Origin: an uncultured Oscillospiraceae bacterium
Lineage (GTDB): Bacteria; Bacillota; Clostridia; Oscillospirales; Ruminococcaceae
Direction: 5' to 3'
Assembly: GCA_910579545.1 (NCBI GenBank)
Contig: CAJTVI010000019.1
Coordinates: 1 to 36,758, forward strand
DNA: 36,758 bases
Numbering within the stretch: position 1 is the first letter of the stretch; each line of letters opens with the position of its first letter. The notes under the pieces are model-generated. The model was not told where the DNA came from. It made no database searches and was given only the letters and a program-made list of their open reading frames with translations. Made by a program: the position numbers and the translations under genes. Of this stretch, positions 29,399-36,758 are shown in pieces.

Positions 29399-30412
29399 TC
29401 AGGGCTGCGGCTGGGCGTGCAGGCCCTTTAACTCGCTGAGGAACGCGTCCCGCACCCGCTCGCCGGGGCAGCGGCCCAGCTGTTCCAGCCCCTCGCTGGG
29501 GATCAGCCCGCCCGCCATCGAGGGATGCCCCCCGCCGGCCCCATGCAGCATGGCCAGCGCGGCGCGGGCCAGCTGCCCGGCATCCACCGCCGGGTTCTCC
29601 GACCGCACCGAAAACTTTACCCCATCCTCCCGGTAGGAGTAGACCACCGCGATCTCCACCTCCATCAGCGAGAGGATAAAGTCGGACAGGATGGCCACCA
29701 TTGCGTCCGGGCAGGAAAATCCCAGGCTGGTAAGGCCCAGGGTGCCGTAAATTTCAATGTTGTCGATCGCCTCGCCGTAGGCTTTCAGGTCCTCAAATTC
29801 CATGTTGTTGCGCTCAAGCCGTGTAAGCTGGTCGTGGTCGCAATGCTCAAACAGGTAGCTGAACATCGCAATGTCCAGCGCCGTGACCCCCCGGCTGAAC
29901 TGCAGGGTGTCCATCCGCAGCCCATACAAAAGGGCGGTGGCGGTGTTCTGGTCCGGGGTAAAGCCGGAGGAGGCGAAATACTGCGCCACCAGGGTGGCGC
30001 AGGCCCCGGCCGGCCGCACGTCCTTATAGGCGTAGTCGATCGGGGTATAGGTGGGGTGGTGGTCGATGCAGGCCACCTCGTCCCCCACAAGGTCCAGCAT
30101 CTTGTCGTTGTGCTTCTGCGAGTCGATGCAGATGATGTAGTCCTCGGCGGCCATCACGCCGGCCAGCCGGCCGCTGGGCACCATCTCGATGCCAAAGGCC
30201 CGCAGCATCTTGGAGGCGCTGAGCTTGTCGATCTGCCCGTCGTAGCACAAAGTGGAGGGGATGCCGTAGCATTCCAGCAGCCTTTGCAGCCCGTAGGCCG
30301 AGCCGATGGCGTCCGGGTCGGGAAAATCATGGGTCTGGATGTACACATGCCGCCCCTTGCACAGCTCGATCAGGGCGGAAAAATCATACGGTTCAAACGG
30401 GATGCTCTGCAT
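29399..30412 (-). CDS. DHH-family phosphoesterase, NrnA-like
   Basis: This 337-residue protein belongs to the DHH/DHHA1 superfamily. Enzymes of this type include NrnA-type nanoRNases and pAp phosphatases, and cyclic-dinucleotide or linear-dinucleotide hydrolases. Metal ligands are visible in THDFPDPDAIGSA (His28, Asp32, Asp34), CIDSQKHND and the signature IDHHP (Asp117-His118-His119). The C-terminal GAGGGHPSMAGG is the DHHA1 substrate-binding glycine loop. There are no PAS or membrane segments, which argues against GdpP. The start at 30412 follows AAAGGAGCG. A promoter lies at 30471-30500. Confidence 0.88.
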   Translation of the reverse strand: MQSIPFEPYDFSALIELCKGRHVYIQTHDFPDPDAIGSAYGLQRLLECYGIPSTLCYDGQIDKLSASKMLRAFGIEMVPSGRLAGVMAAEDYIICIDSQKHNDKMLDLVGDEVACIDHHPTYTPIDYAYKDVRPAGACATLVAQYFASSGFTPDQNTATALLYGLRMDTLQFSRGVTALDIAMFSYLFEHCDHDQLTRLERNNMEFEDLKAYGEAIDNIEIYGTLGLTSLGFSCPDAMVAILSDFILSLMEVEIAVVYSYREDGVKFSVRSENPAVDAGQLARAALAMLHGAGGGHPSMAGGLIPSEGLEQLGRCPGERVRDAFLSELKGLHAQPQP

Positions 30413-30470
30413 GGCGGTTCGCTCCTTTTTGCGTTTGCGTCGAAGGTTTTGGGGGCGGCGGCCCATCTTT

Positions 30471-30500
30471 AGTGTACACGCTCGGGCCCGGTTTTGGCAA
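30471..30500 (-). promoter_or_regulatory. Promoter of the DHH / unknown / ndk group
   Basis: Read leftward, -35 TTGCCA (complement of 30495-30500) is followed by an 18-base spacer and -10 TACACT (complement of 30471-30476). About 50 bases of leader follow. The 396 bases between the DHH and choline-fusion genes hold this promoter, the divergent one at 30629, and the leader hairpin at 30716. Confidence 0.6.
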
Positions 30501-30628
30501 GTGCCGCGTAAAATTTTACAGGCCGCAGATCGCCGCTTTGTTTTAACCTTCCACCGCCCCTTTTTGCCCCCGGCGGCCGGGTTTGCGGGGCCGTGCAAAC
30601 GGGTTTTGAAAAAATGCTCAAAAAACGC

Positions 30629-30657
30629 TTGATTTTGGTTACAAGATATGGTACAAT
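30629..30657 (+). promoter_or_regulatory. Promoter of the choline module
   Basis: The -35 box is TTGATT (30629-30634) and the -10 box is TACAAT (30652-30657), with an exact 17-base spacer. The predicted start near 30664 gives a 145-base leader. Confidence 0.75.
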
Positions 30658-30715
30658 AGCCAAGTAAACAGAATTATGTGCCGTGCAGAGCGATAGAGAG
30701 CATAAGGCGTCCTTT

Positions 30716-30756
30716 GTAAAAAAAGGGATGTTTTTGCGCCCTATCCTTTTTTTTAC
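30716..30756 (+). promoter_or_regulatory. Attenuator-like hairpin in the choline-fusion leader
   Basis: Fourteen bases at 30716-30729 (GTAAAAAAAGGGAT) pair with 30743-30756 (ATCCTTTTTTTTAC) with a single G-U wobble and a 13-base loop. The eight T residues at 30747-30754 lie in the 3' arm, the pattern of an intrinsic terminator, 53 bases before the start codon. Confidence 0.6.
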
Positions 30757-30808
30757 CATCTTTTGGACCCGGCCTGCAGGGCAGCCCAACCCAAAGGAGG
30801 CGTCCGTT

Positions 30809-32620
30809 TTGAAAAAGCGGGATTACATCGTCCTGTCCACCGTTGTGCGGGAGCACTGCGCCACCCAGCGGGAGGTGGCCGCCAAAACCGGCTACGCCCT
30901 TGGGCTGGTCAACGCCTCGCTGAAATACCTCATGAGCGAGGGGTACCTGGCCGAGGACTATTTCCTCACCCAAAAAACCATCGATATGTTCCGCCGCAAC
31001 TCCCCCCGCCATGCCGTGATCCTGGCGGCCGGGCCGGGGCTGCGGATGCTGCCGGTCAACAATACCCCCAAAGGGCTTTTAACGGTGGGGGGCGAGGCGC
31101 TGATCGAGCGGCTCATCAGCCAGCTGCACCGCACCGGCATCAATAATATCTCGGTGGTGGTGGGCTACCGCAAGGAGTGCTTTGCCTACCTTGCCGGCAT
31201 GTTCCAGGTGGACCTGATCGAAAACCCGGACTGGGCCGGGGGCGACAGCCTGCACTCGCTGGCCTGCGCGGCCCATCTTCTGGACAACTGCTACATCATC
31301 AACAGCGACGTGTGGTGCGGCGAGAGCGTTTTCAGCCGGTCGGAGTACAGCTCCTGGTACGCGGTGCGCAGCTACTTTGACGAGGCCAGCTTTTTGCGGG
31401 TCAACCGCGAGCAGGAGCTGGTGGGCGCAAAGGGCGAGGGGGGCGGCAACGCCATGTGCGGCATCGCCTACCTGTGCAGCGACGACGCGGCCGCCGTGCG
31501 CGAAAATGTTCTGCGCATGGACGCCGACCCCGCCTTCCGCCGCGCCTCCTGGGAGGAGGCCCTGCTCGGGCCGGACAACAAGACCGCCGGCTATGCCAAC
31601 ATCATCTCCAACATGCTGGTCACCCCGGTCAATACCTACGAGGACCTGCGGCTGTTGGACAGCGAGTCCAAGCACCTCGAAAACCAGGGCATGGACCTGA
31701 TCTGCCAGCTCTTCCACTCAAAGCCGGAGGGCATTACCTGCATCCACGCCCTCTCCAGCGGCATGACCAACCGGCTGATGCACTTTACCTGCCAGGGCAA
31801 GGAGTACCTCATGCGCATCCCGGGCGAGGGCACCGAAAAGCTGATCAACCGCCAGCGGGAATACGCCATCTATTCGGCCCTGGCCGGGGCGGGCCAGCAG
31901 ATCGCCGACAAGGTCATCTACCTGGACCCGCGCACCGGCTACAAGGTCACCGAGTTTTGGAACGATTCCCACGCGGCCGACCCCGAGGACCCCGCCCAGG
32001 TGGCGGCCTGCATGAAGCACCTGCGGCTCTTCCACGAGCAGAAGCTGGCGGTGGATTTCCGGTTCGATCTGCGCGAGCAGCTGGACCACTACGAGACCCT
32101 GCGGGAGGACTCGATGCCCTTTGCCGACTATGCCCTCACCCGGCGGCACATCAACGAGCTGCTGGAGCGGGCCGCGGCCCTGCCGCACGAGGAGTGCCTT
32201 TCCCACATCGACTCGGTCTACGACAACTTTTTGTTTGTCCGCCACCCGGACGGCCACGAGGAGGTCCGGCTGATCGACTGGGAGTACTCCGGCATGAGCG
32301 ACCCGCATCTGGACATCGCCATGTTCTGCATCTACGCCTACTACGACCAGCAGCAGGTGGACCGCACCATCGACGCCTACTTTAACGGCGACTGCCCGGA
32401 CGAGATCCGCCAAAAGATCTACTGCTACATCGCCATTGCCGGCCTGCTCTGGACCAACTGGTGCGAGTACAAGGGCCGGATGGGGGTCAAGTACGGCGCC
32501 TACGAGATGCGGCAGTACCAGTACGCCAAGCAGTTTTACGAGCTGGTCAGCAAGCTCTGGCCCGAGCCGCCGGCGGCTGCCGGCGCCCAGCCAAAAGCCG
32601 CCGAGCCCGCGCTGGTGTAA
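30809..32620 (+). CDS. Winged-helix / LicC-like nucleotidyltransferase / LicA-like choline kinase fusion
   Basis: This three-domain protein has 603 residues. About 1-62 form a MarR-like winged helix (TQREVAAKTGYALGLVNASLKYL). About 68-300 form a nucleotidyltransferase with the signature VILAAGPGLRMLPVNNTPKG, as in LicC, which couples CTP and phosphocholine to CDP-choline. About 320-600 form a choline/ethanolamine kinase with ALSSGMTNRLMHF, the catalytic-loop LSHIDSVYDNFL (Asp468) and metal-binding LIDWEYSGMSDPH (Asp490), as in LicA. In Haemophilus and Streptococcus these activities are separate proteins that feed phosphocholine decoration of surface glycans. The start is TTG 30809, eight bases after AAAGGAGG. 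The transporter and phosphodiesterase genes downstream support choline. Ethanolamine is an alternative substrate. Confidence 0.85.
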   Translation: MKKRDYIVLSTVVREHCATQREVAAKTGYALGLVNASLKYLMSEGYLAEDYFLTQKTIDMFRRNSPRHAVILAAGPGLRMLPVNNTPKGLLTVGGEALIERLISQLHRTGINNISVVVGYRKECFAYLAGMFQVDLIENPDWAGGDSLHSLACAAHLLDNCYIINSDVWCGESVFSRSEYSSWYAVRSYFDEASFLRVNREQELVGAKGEGGGNAMCGIAYLCSDDAAAVRENVLRMDADPAFRRASWEEALLGPDNKTAGYANIISNMLVTPVNTYEDLRLLDSESKHLENQGMDLICQLFHSKPEGITCIHALSSGMTNRLMHFTCQGKEYLMRIPGEGTEKLINRQREYAIYSALAGAGQQIADKVIYLDPRTGYKVTEFWNDSHAADPEDPAQVAACMKHLRLFHEQKLAVDFRFDLREQLDHYETLREDSMPFADYALTRRHINELLERAAALPHEECLSHIDSVYDNFLFVRHPDGHEEVRLIDWEYSGMSDPHLDIAMFCIYAYYDQQQVDRTIDAYFNGDCPDEIRQKIYCYIAIAGLLWTNWCEYKGRMGVKYGAYEMRQYQYAKQFYELVSKLWPEPPAAAGAQPKAAEPALV

Positions 32621-32664
32621 CAGGCGCGGCAGGGCCCGCCCCCGCGGCATTATAAAATTTCGCC

Positions 32665-32713
32665 GCTTTTTTGCGCAAAAAAGCCCCCGCTTACCTTGGC
32701 CAAGGTAAGCGGG
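32665..32713. repeat. Two back-to-back perfect palindromes before the BCCT gene
   Basis: GCTTTTTTGCGCAAAAAAGC (32665-32684, 20 bases) is a perfect palindrome. One base later, 32686-32713 is a second perfect palindrome of 28 bases, centred on TTGGCCAA. The second one touches the BCCT ribosome binding site (AAAAGGAGG, 32714-32722). They could be protein operators, a terminator/attenuator pair, or hairpins that hide the ribosome binding site. Confidence 0.85.
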
Positions 32714-32732
32714 AAAAGGAGGATGAGAGCGG

Positions 32733-34328
32733 ATGCAAAAGCCGCAAAAGGGAAGTATCAGGGAACTGCTGCGCCAGCTGGACGCCACCGCCATGGTGGT
32801 GCCGCTCCTGGTGGTGGTGGGGCTGTGCGTGCTCTTTATCCTCCTGCCCGAAAGCAGCACCCGCGTTGTGGACGGCATCCGCGGCTTTTTGGGCAACCAG
32901 CTCAGTTCCTTTTACATCTTAGTGGGTGTGGGCACCCTGATCGCGTCGCTGGCCATCGCCTTTTCCAAATACGGCGCCATCCGTTTGGGGGGCGAGGGCG
33001 AAAAGCCCGCGTACAGCAACTTCCAGTGGGGGGCCATGATCTTTACCGGCACCATGGCGGCCGACATCCTCTACTACTCCTTCTGCGAATGGGCCCTCTA
33101 CGCCCAGGAGCCGCGCATTGCCCAGATGGGCAGCGTGCAGGACTGGGCCAGCACCTACCCGCTCTTCCACTGGGGGCCGGTGCCCTGGGGCTTTTACATG
33201 ATCCTCAGCGCCTGCTTTGGCTTTATGATCCATGTGCGCAAGCGCACCAAGCAAAAATTCAGCGAGGGCTGCCGCGCCCTTTTGGGGGATAAGGTGGACG
33301 GCCCGATCGGCAAGCTTATCGACCTGTTTGCCATCTTTGCGCTGCTGGCCGGCACCGCCACCACCTTCTCGCTGGCCACCCCGCTGCTCTCGGCGGTGCT
33401 GGGGGATATCTTCGGCATCGAGTCCTCGGTGGGGCTCACCGTCTTTCTGCTGGTGCTGGTGGCCGCGGTCTACACGGCGGACGTCATCATCGGCTACCAC
33501 GCCATCATGAAGATGTCGGTCATCTGCTCCTGGTTGTTTTTTGCGCTGCTGGGCTACTTTTTGCTGGGCGGCGGGCAGGCGCAGTACATTATTGAAACCG
33601 GCATCACCGCCCTTGGCAACCTCACCCAAAACTTTATCGGCATGGTCACCTGGGCCGACCCGCTGCGCCAGAGCGGCGACGGGTCCAGCGGCTTTGTGCA
33701 GAACTGGACGGTGTTTTATTGGGCCTACTGGATGGCCTGGTGCGTGGCCACCCCGTTTTTTGTGGGGGTCATCAGCAAGGGGCGCACGGTCAAAAACACC
33801 ATCATCGGCGGCTACATTGCCGGCCTTGCCAGCACCTTTACATCCTTTATCGTGTTTGGCAACTACGGCCTCGGCCTTGAGATGCACGGCCGGCTGGATA
33901 TTTCCGGCGCCATTGCCGCCGGGCAGGACATCCCCTCGGTGATCCTGGCCATCTTCCACACCCTGCCGCTGCCGGTGGTGGCCCTGGCCCTGCTCTTTGT
34001 TACCATGGTGCTCTTTTATGCCACCACCTTCGACTCCCTCACCATGGTGGTGGCGGCCTACTCCTACCGCAAGTTAGTGGACGTGGAGGAGCCGCACCAC
34101 GCGGTGCGCATCTTCTGGGCCTTTATCTTCATCATCTTCCCGATCGGGCTCATCAACGCCCAAAGCTCGCTGGCAAGCCTGCAGTCGGTCTCGATCGTGG
34201 CGGCCTTTCCTATCGGCATCATCCTCATTTTGCTGGTGGCCAGCTTTTTAAAGGACGCCCGCAGCTACCTCAGCGAGCTGGCCCAGCCGCTAAAACAGGA
34301 CCCCGGCGGCGAAGGGCCAAAGGCCTGA
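32733..34328 (+). CDS. BCCT-family transporter (choline/betaine/carnitine type)
   Basis: This 531-residue secondary transporter has about 12 membrane segments. The BCCT signature lies around NWTVFYWAYWMAWCVATPFFVGVISKGRT, quoted here only as its key elements: the Trp/Tyr-rich YWAYWMAW helix and the following P-F-F and S-K-G-R-T. The early GTMAADILYYSFCEWALY helix replaces the glycine-rich Na+-site region of BetP-like members, so its coupling ion is uncertain. Next to a choline kinase it most likely imports choline, playing the role of LicB; betaine or carnitine transport is possible. AGGAGG lies ten bases before the ATG. The C-terminal tail is short, with no long osmosensing domain. The 160 bases before the next gene hold GC-rich inverted repeats and a TATATA run but no convincing promoter. 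Confidence 0.88.
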   Translation: MQKPQKGSIRELLRQLDATAMVVPLLVVVGLCVLFILLPESSTRVVDGIRGFLGNQLSSFYILVGVGTLIASLAIAFSKYGAIRLGGEGEKPAYSNFQWGAMIFTGTMAADILYYSFCEWALYAQEPRIAQMGSVQDWASTYPLFHWGPVPWGFYMILSACFGFMIHVRKRTKQKFSEGCRALLGDKVDGPIGKLIDLFAIFALLAGTATTFSLATPLLSAVLGDIFGIESSVGLTVFLLVLVAAVYTADVIIGYHAIMKMSVICSWLFFALLGYFLLGGGQAQYIIETGITALGNLTQNFIGMVTWADPLRQSGDGSSGFVQNWTVFYWAYWMAWCVATPFFVGVISKGRTVKNTIIGGYIAGLASTFTSFIVFGNYGLGLEMHGRLDISGAIAAGQDIPSVILAIFHTLPLPVVALALLFVTMVLFYATTFDSLTMVVAAYSYRKLVDVEEPHHAVRIFWAFIFIIFPIGLINAQSSLASLQSVSIVAAFPIGIILILLVASFLKDARSYLSELAQPLKQDPGGEGPKA

Positions 34329-34488
34329 GCGGCGTTTTTAGCCGGCCGCCGGGCGGCCCGCAGCCCTCTATATATGGTACCCAGGGGCATACTTCCTTCC
34401 TGCCTGCCGCGCGCTCAACGGCCGAAGCGCAAGGCACCCTTGTACGGAGCATTGCCCCCAGCATATACAAACAAAGGAGGAACGATCC

Positions 34489-35775
34489 ATGTCAACAACA
34501 CGCAAAAGCAACAAATGGCTTACCCTGATCCTGGTCGCGTTCGCGGGCGGCCTTATCACCAAGCTTCCCTACCTGCGCGAGACCTACATGCAGCCCCTGA
34601 TGGACGCCACCGGCGCCAGCGCCACCGGCCTCGGGCTTATCATGTCGGCCTACGGCATCGTCAACTTCATCTGCTACTTCCCGGGCGGCATCCTGGCCGA
34701 TAAGTTCAGCTGCAAAAGCCTGATCGTGGTATCCTGTATCGGCACCGCGCTGGCGGGCTTCTGGTTCTGGACCATGCCCAGCTTTATCTGGCTGGTGGTC
34801 ATCCACGCCATCTTTGCCATCACCACCGTGTTTACCTTCTGGGCCGCGATGGTCAAGGCCATCAACCGTTTGGGCGAAGAGGAAGAGCAGGGCCGTCTGT
34901 TCGGCTTCCTCGAGGGCGGCCGCGGTCTCATCGGCACGGTTGCCGCGTTTGGTTCCGTGGCGGTCTTCTCCTGGGCGGCCGACAGCATCGGCGGCATGCA
35001 GAACGCCATCATGTACTACTCGGTGCTCATGCTGGTGGCCGGCATCCTCTGCGCCATCTTTTTGGAGAACGACAAGCCCACCCCCAAAACCGAAGCGGAA
35101 AAGGCTGCCTCCGGCAATGGCCTCAACATGAAGGACTTCCTCGAGGTCGCCAAAATGCCCCGGGTCTGGCTGTGCGGCGTCATGGGCGTCTGCAACTACT
35201 CGGCCCTGATCTTCCACGGCTATGTTACCCCCTACCTCTCGGCCGCTTTTGAGATCCCCGATTCCACCGTTGCCACCCTGTCGGTGGTGCGTACCTACAT
35301 GATGATGATGCTGGGCGCCTTTGCCGCCGGCTTCATCTCGGATAAGGTGGGCAGCCGCATCAAGTTCATGCAGTACGCCTTTATCGGCATGACCGTGTTT
35401 GCCGCGGCCTATGTCATCATCCCGGCCGGCAAGGCCTCGATCCCCTGGATCATCCTCACCTTCGTGGTGTACGGCCTGTGCCTGTACTCCATCAAGGCCC
35501 TCTACTTCTCCACCATCGACGAGGTCATGGTGCCCAAGCACCTGGCCGGCACCGCCTCCGGCGTCATCTCGCTGTGCACCTACGCCCCCGAGATGTTCCT
35601 GTACACCGTTTCGGGCAGCATGGTGGATAAGTACGTTGGCACCGCCACCCCGCTCAAGGGCTACATCAACTGCTTCATCGCCATGATCGTGCTGTCGGCC
35701 ATCGGCTTTGCCAGCGCGCTGGTGCTGTACAACCTGAACAAAAAGGCCCGCGAGGCCGCCGGCTCCGCCGCGTAA
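34489..35775 (+). CDS. MFS transporter, possibly for glycerophosphodiesters
   Basis: This 428-residue major-facilitator protein has about 12 membrane segments. The loop after helix 2 is GGILADKFSCKSL, the MFS motif A variant G-x-x-A-D-x-x; a similar AAGFISDKVGSRI occurs in the second half. A soluble central loop (about residues 200-220, PTPKTEAEKAASG) separates the halves. The substrate cannot be read. Its place between the choline genes and a glycerophosphodiester phosphodiesterase suggests uptake of a glycerophosphodiester or export of a product, which is inference. AAAGGAGG precedes the ATG. Codon use is more biased than in its neighbours, hinting at high expression. Confidence 0.82.
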   Translation: MSTTRKSNKWLTLILVAFAGGLITKLPYLRETYMQPLMDATGASATGLGLIMSAYGIVNFICYFPGGILADKFSCKSLIVVSCIGTALAGFWFWTMPSFIWLVVIHAIFAITTVFTFWAAMVKAINRLGEEEEQGRLFGFLEGGRGLIGTVAAFGSVAVFSWAADSIGGMQNAIMYYSVLMLVAGILCAIFLENDKPTPKTEAEKAASGNGLNMKDFLEVAKMPRVWLCGVMGVCNYSALIFHGYVTPYLSAAFEIPDSTVATLSVVRTYMMMMLGAFAAGFISDKVGSRIKFMQYAFIGMTVFAAAYVIIPAGKASIPWIILTFVVYGLCLYSIKALYFSTIDEVMVPKHLAGTASGVISLCTYAPEMFLYTVSGSMVDKYVGTATPLKGYINCFIAMIVLSAIGFASALVLYNLNKKAREAAGSAA

Positions 35776-35796
35776 GCGTTCCCGGTCTGATTTTCT

Positions 35797-35830
35797 GCCG
35801 CCCGGCTGCGTAAAGCGCAGGCCGGGCGGC
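35797..35830. terminator. Hairpin between the MFS and GDPD genes
   Basis: GCCGCCCGGCTGCG (35797-35810) pairs with 35816-35830 with one bulged G and a five-base loop. No T run follows, so it may stabilise or process the message rather than end it. Confidence 0.55.
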
Positions 35831-35861
35831 CTTCAAATATCCTGCAAGAGGTGACAGCCTT

Positions 35862-36587
35862 ATGATCAAAAATTACGCCCATCGGGGCTTTTGCAGCAAA
35901 TATCCCGAAAATACCCTTTTAAGCTTTGAAAAGGCGCTGGCCGAAGGGGTGGACGGCATCGAGAACGACGTCCAGCTTACAAAGGACGGCGAGATCGTCA
36001 TCCTGCACGACGAGAGCGTGGACCGCACCACCAACGGCACCGGCTGGGTCAAGGACTACACCCTGGCCGAACTGAAAAAGCTGAATGCCAACGAAAAGTT
36101 TGGCGACGCCTACCCGGTACAGCGCATCCCCACCCTGCGGGAGTATCTGGAACTGGTGAAAAACGAGCCGATCATCACCAACATCGAGATGAAAACCGGG
36201 GTGTTCGAGTATCTTGAGATGGAGCAGAAGCTGGTGGACATGCTGCGGGAATACAAGATCACCGACCGCATCCTCATCACCAGCTTCAACCACTTTACCA
36301 TCCTGCGCATGAAAAAACTTGCGCCCGAGATCAAGTACGGCTTTTTGGCCTACGACTGGCGGATCGACGCGGGCGAGTACACCCAGCGGTACGGCATCCC
36401 CTGCTACCACCCCGATTACCACAACCTCACCTGGCCGGTCATCGAGGAACTCAAGGCCCACAACATCGAGGTCAACCCCTACACGGTGGACGACCCGGCC
36501 GACATCCGCGACCTGATCAAAAAAGGGGTCAACAGCGTCATCACCAACTGCCCGGACGTGGTCAACAAGGTTCGGGCCGAGGGCTGA
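35862..36587 (+). CDS. ugpQ: Glycerophosphodiester phosphodiesterase, cytosolic
   Basis: This enzyme hydrolyses glycerophosphodiesters such as glycerophosphocholine to glycerol-3-phosphate and the alcohol. The 241-residue protein matches the short, cytosolic UgpQ-type GDPD. His7-Arg8-Gly9 (AHRGF), Glu17 (PENTL), Glu34 and Asp36 (GIENDVQLTKDG) and His49 (ILHDESVDRTTNGTG) form the metal and catalytic site. There is no signal peptide. In this context it can release choline inside the cell for the LicA-like kinase. The ATG follows AGAGGTG. The symbol is by analogy. Confidence 0.92.
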   Translation: MIKNYAHRGFCSKYPENTLLSFEKALAEGVDGIENDVQLTKDGEIVILHDESVDRTTNGTGWVKDYTLAELKKLNANEKFGDAYPVQRIPTLREYLELVKNEPIITNIEMKTGVFEYLEMEQKLVDMLREYKITDRILITSFNHFTILRMKKLAPEIKYGFLAYDWRIDAGEYTQRYGIPCYHPDYHNLTWPVIEELKAHNIEVNPYTVDDPADIRDLIKKGVNSVITNCPDVVNKVRAEG

Positions 36588-36610
36588 CGGCTTAAAACGC
36601 CCCGCCGCGC

Positions 36611-36667
36611 CTGCCCTCTGCAATGGGCCCGCGCCCGGCCCCGCGTTTACCCTGCCTCTGCAATGGG
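36611..36667. repeat. Short direct repeat downstream of the GDPD gene
   Basis: CTGCCCTCTGCAATGGG at 36611-36627 recurs, with one base missing, as CTGCCTCTGCAATGGG at 36652-36667. Similar G/C-rich sequence follows each copy. Confidence 0.55.
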
Positions 36668-36682
36668 GCGGCGGCCCGCGGC

Positions 36683-36707
36683 CAAAAACGGCCCTTGCCC
36701 GTTTTTG
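36683..36707 (+). terminator. Possible terminator of the choline module
   Basis: CAAAAACGG (36683-36691) pairs perfectly with CCGTTTTTG (36699-36707), with a seven-base loop. The T residues are inside the right arm. The remaining 50 bases of the window hold no gene. Confidence 0.55.
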
Positions 36708-36758
36708 CTCTGGGGTCCCCACCCCATAAAAAAGCGCCGCCCCGGCAGGCCATTCGGC

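Noticed and set aside
34440..34469. Promoter for the MFS gene (TTGTAC, 18-base spacer, TATACA)
   Set aside because: The predicted transcription start would fall inside the ribosome binding site at 34474-34481, so a productive leader is unlikely.
36708..36758. Fourth copy of the bipartite hairpin element at the right edge
   Set aside because: TGGGGTCCCCACCCCA is G/C-rich and partly self-complementary but lacks the GGCCRATCTGGGGG core and the CCCCCAGACCCCC arm.

Overview
This window looks like a chromosomal segment from a high-GC, low-oxygen Firmicute of the Oscillospiraceae (Faecalibacterium, Gemmiger or Subdoligranulum-like). That placement is an inference. It rests on the strongly G+C-rich coding sequence, Firmicute-type ribosome binding sites (AGGAGG), a T-box riboswitch, formate-tetrahydrofolate ligase, a dimeric-type glycyl-tRNA synthetase, and HisZ-type histidine biosynthesis. 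Almost all of the sequence is ordinary metabolism, tightly packed and mostly well delimited by hairpins. No tRNA, rRNA, CRISPR array, transposase or phage gene was seen.

Layout. 1-159: the start of a leftward secreted protein. 298-2468: citrate synthase and a membrane protein. 2643-4428 (leftward): a small protein plus GNAT acetyltransferase pair of visibly lower GC, and a GHKL ATPase without a recognisable phospho-acceptor histidine. 4678-8917: gapA, a HAD phosphatase, xpt (leftward) and glyS. 8934-9260: a 327-base intergenic stretch that folds on itself in at least 13 nested complementary segments. 9316-10551: an M29 aminopeptidase. 10882-20409: a complete histidine operon, hisZ-hisG (fused), D, C, B, H, A, F, IE (fused) and a PHP-type histidinol phosphatase, followed by a VanW-family gene. 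20515-23992 (leftward): a three-gene ABC importer of the TrpXYZ type behind a T-box leader whose specifier reads UGG (Trp). 24164-28171: fhs and a soluble hybrid histidine kinase. 28253-30412 (leftward): ndk, an unknown gene and a DHH phosphoesterase. 30809-36587: a choline module comprising a winged-helix/LicC-like/LicA-like fusion, a BCCT transporter, an MFS transporter and a glycerophosphodiester phosphodiesterase.

How the genes work together. The his operon encodes every step from PRPP+ATP to histidinol. HisD then makes histidine, so the pathway is complete in one transcript. The T-box couples tryptophan import to uncharged tRNA-Trp. The last block can plausibly import choline (BCCT), possibly import glycerophosphodiesters (MFS), release choline and glycerol-3-phosphate (GDPD), and phosphorylate and CMP-activate choline (LicA/LicC domains). 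That set would supply phosphocholine for a surface polymer, although no transferase for the final step lies in the window.

Most unusual. (1) The nested rod at 8934-9260, which I cannot match to a known RNA class. (2) A bipartite hairpin element present three times (2485, 3584 on the minus strand, 17002). Each copy sits just past a stop codon in the gene's own orientation, and paired bases covary between copies. (3) Stacked RNA/DNA hairpins in the choline block: an attenuator-like hairpin in the fusion gene's leader, and two back-to-back perfect palindromes before the BCCT gene. (4) The HisZ-HisG fusion.
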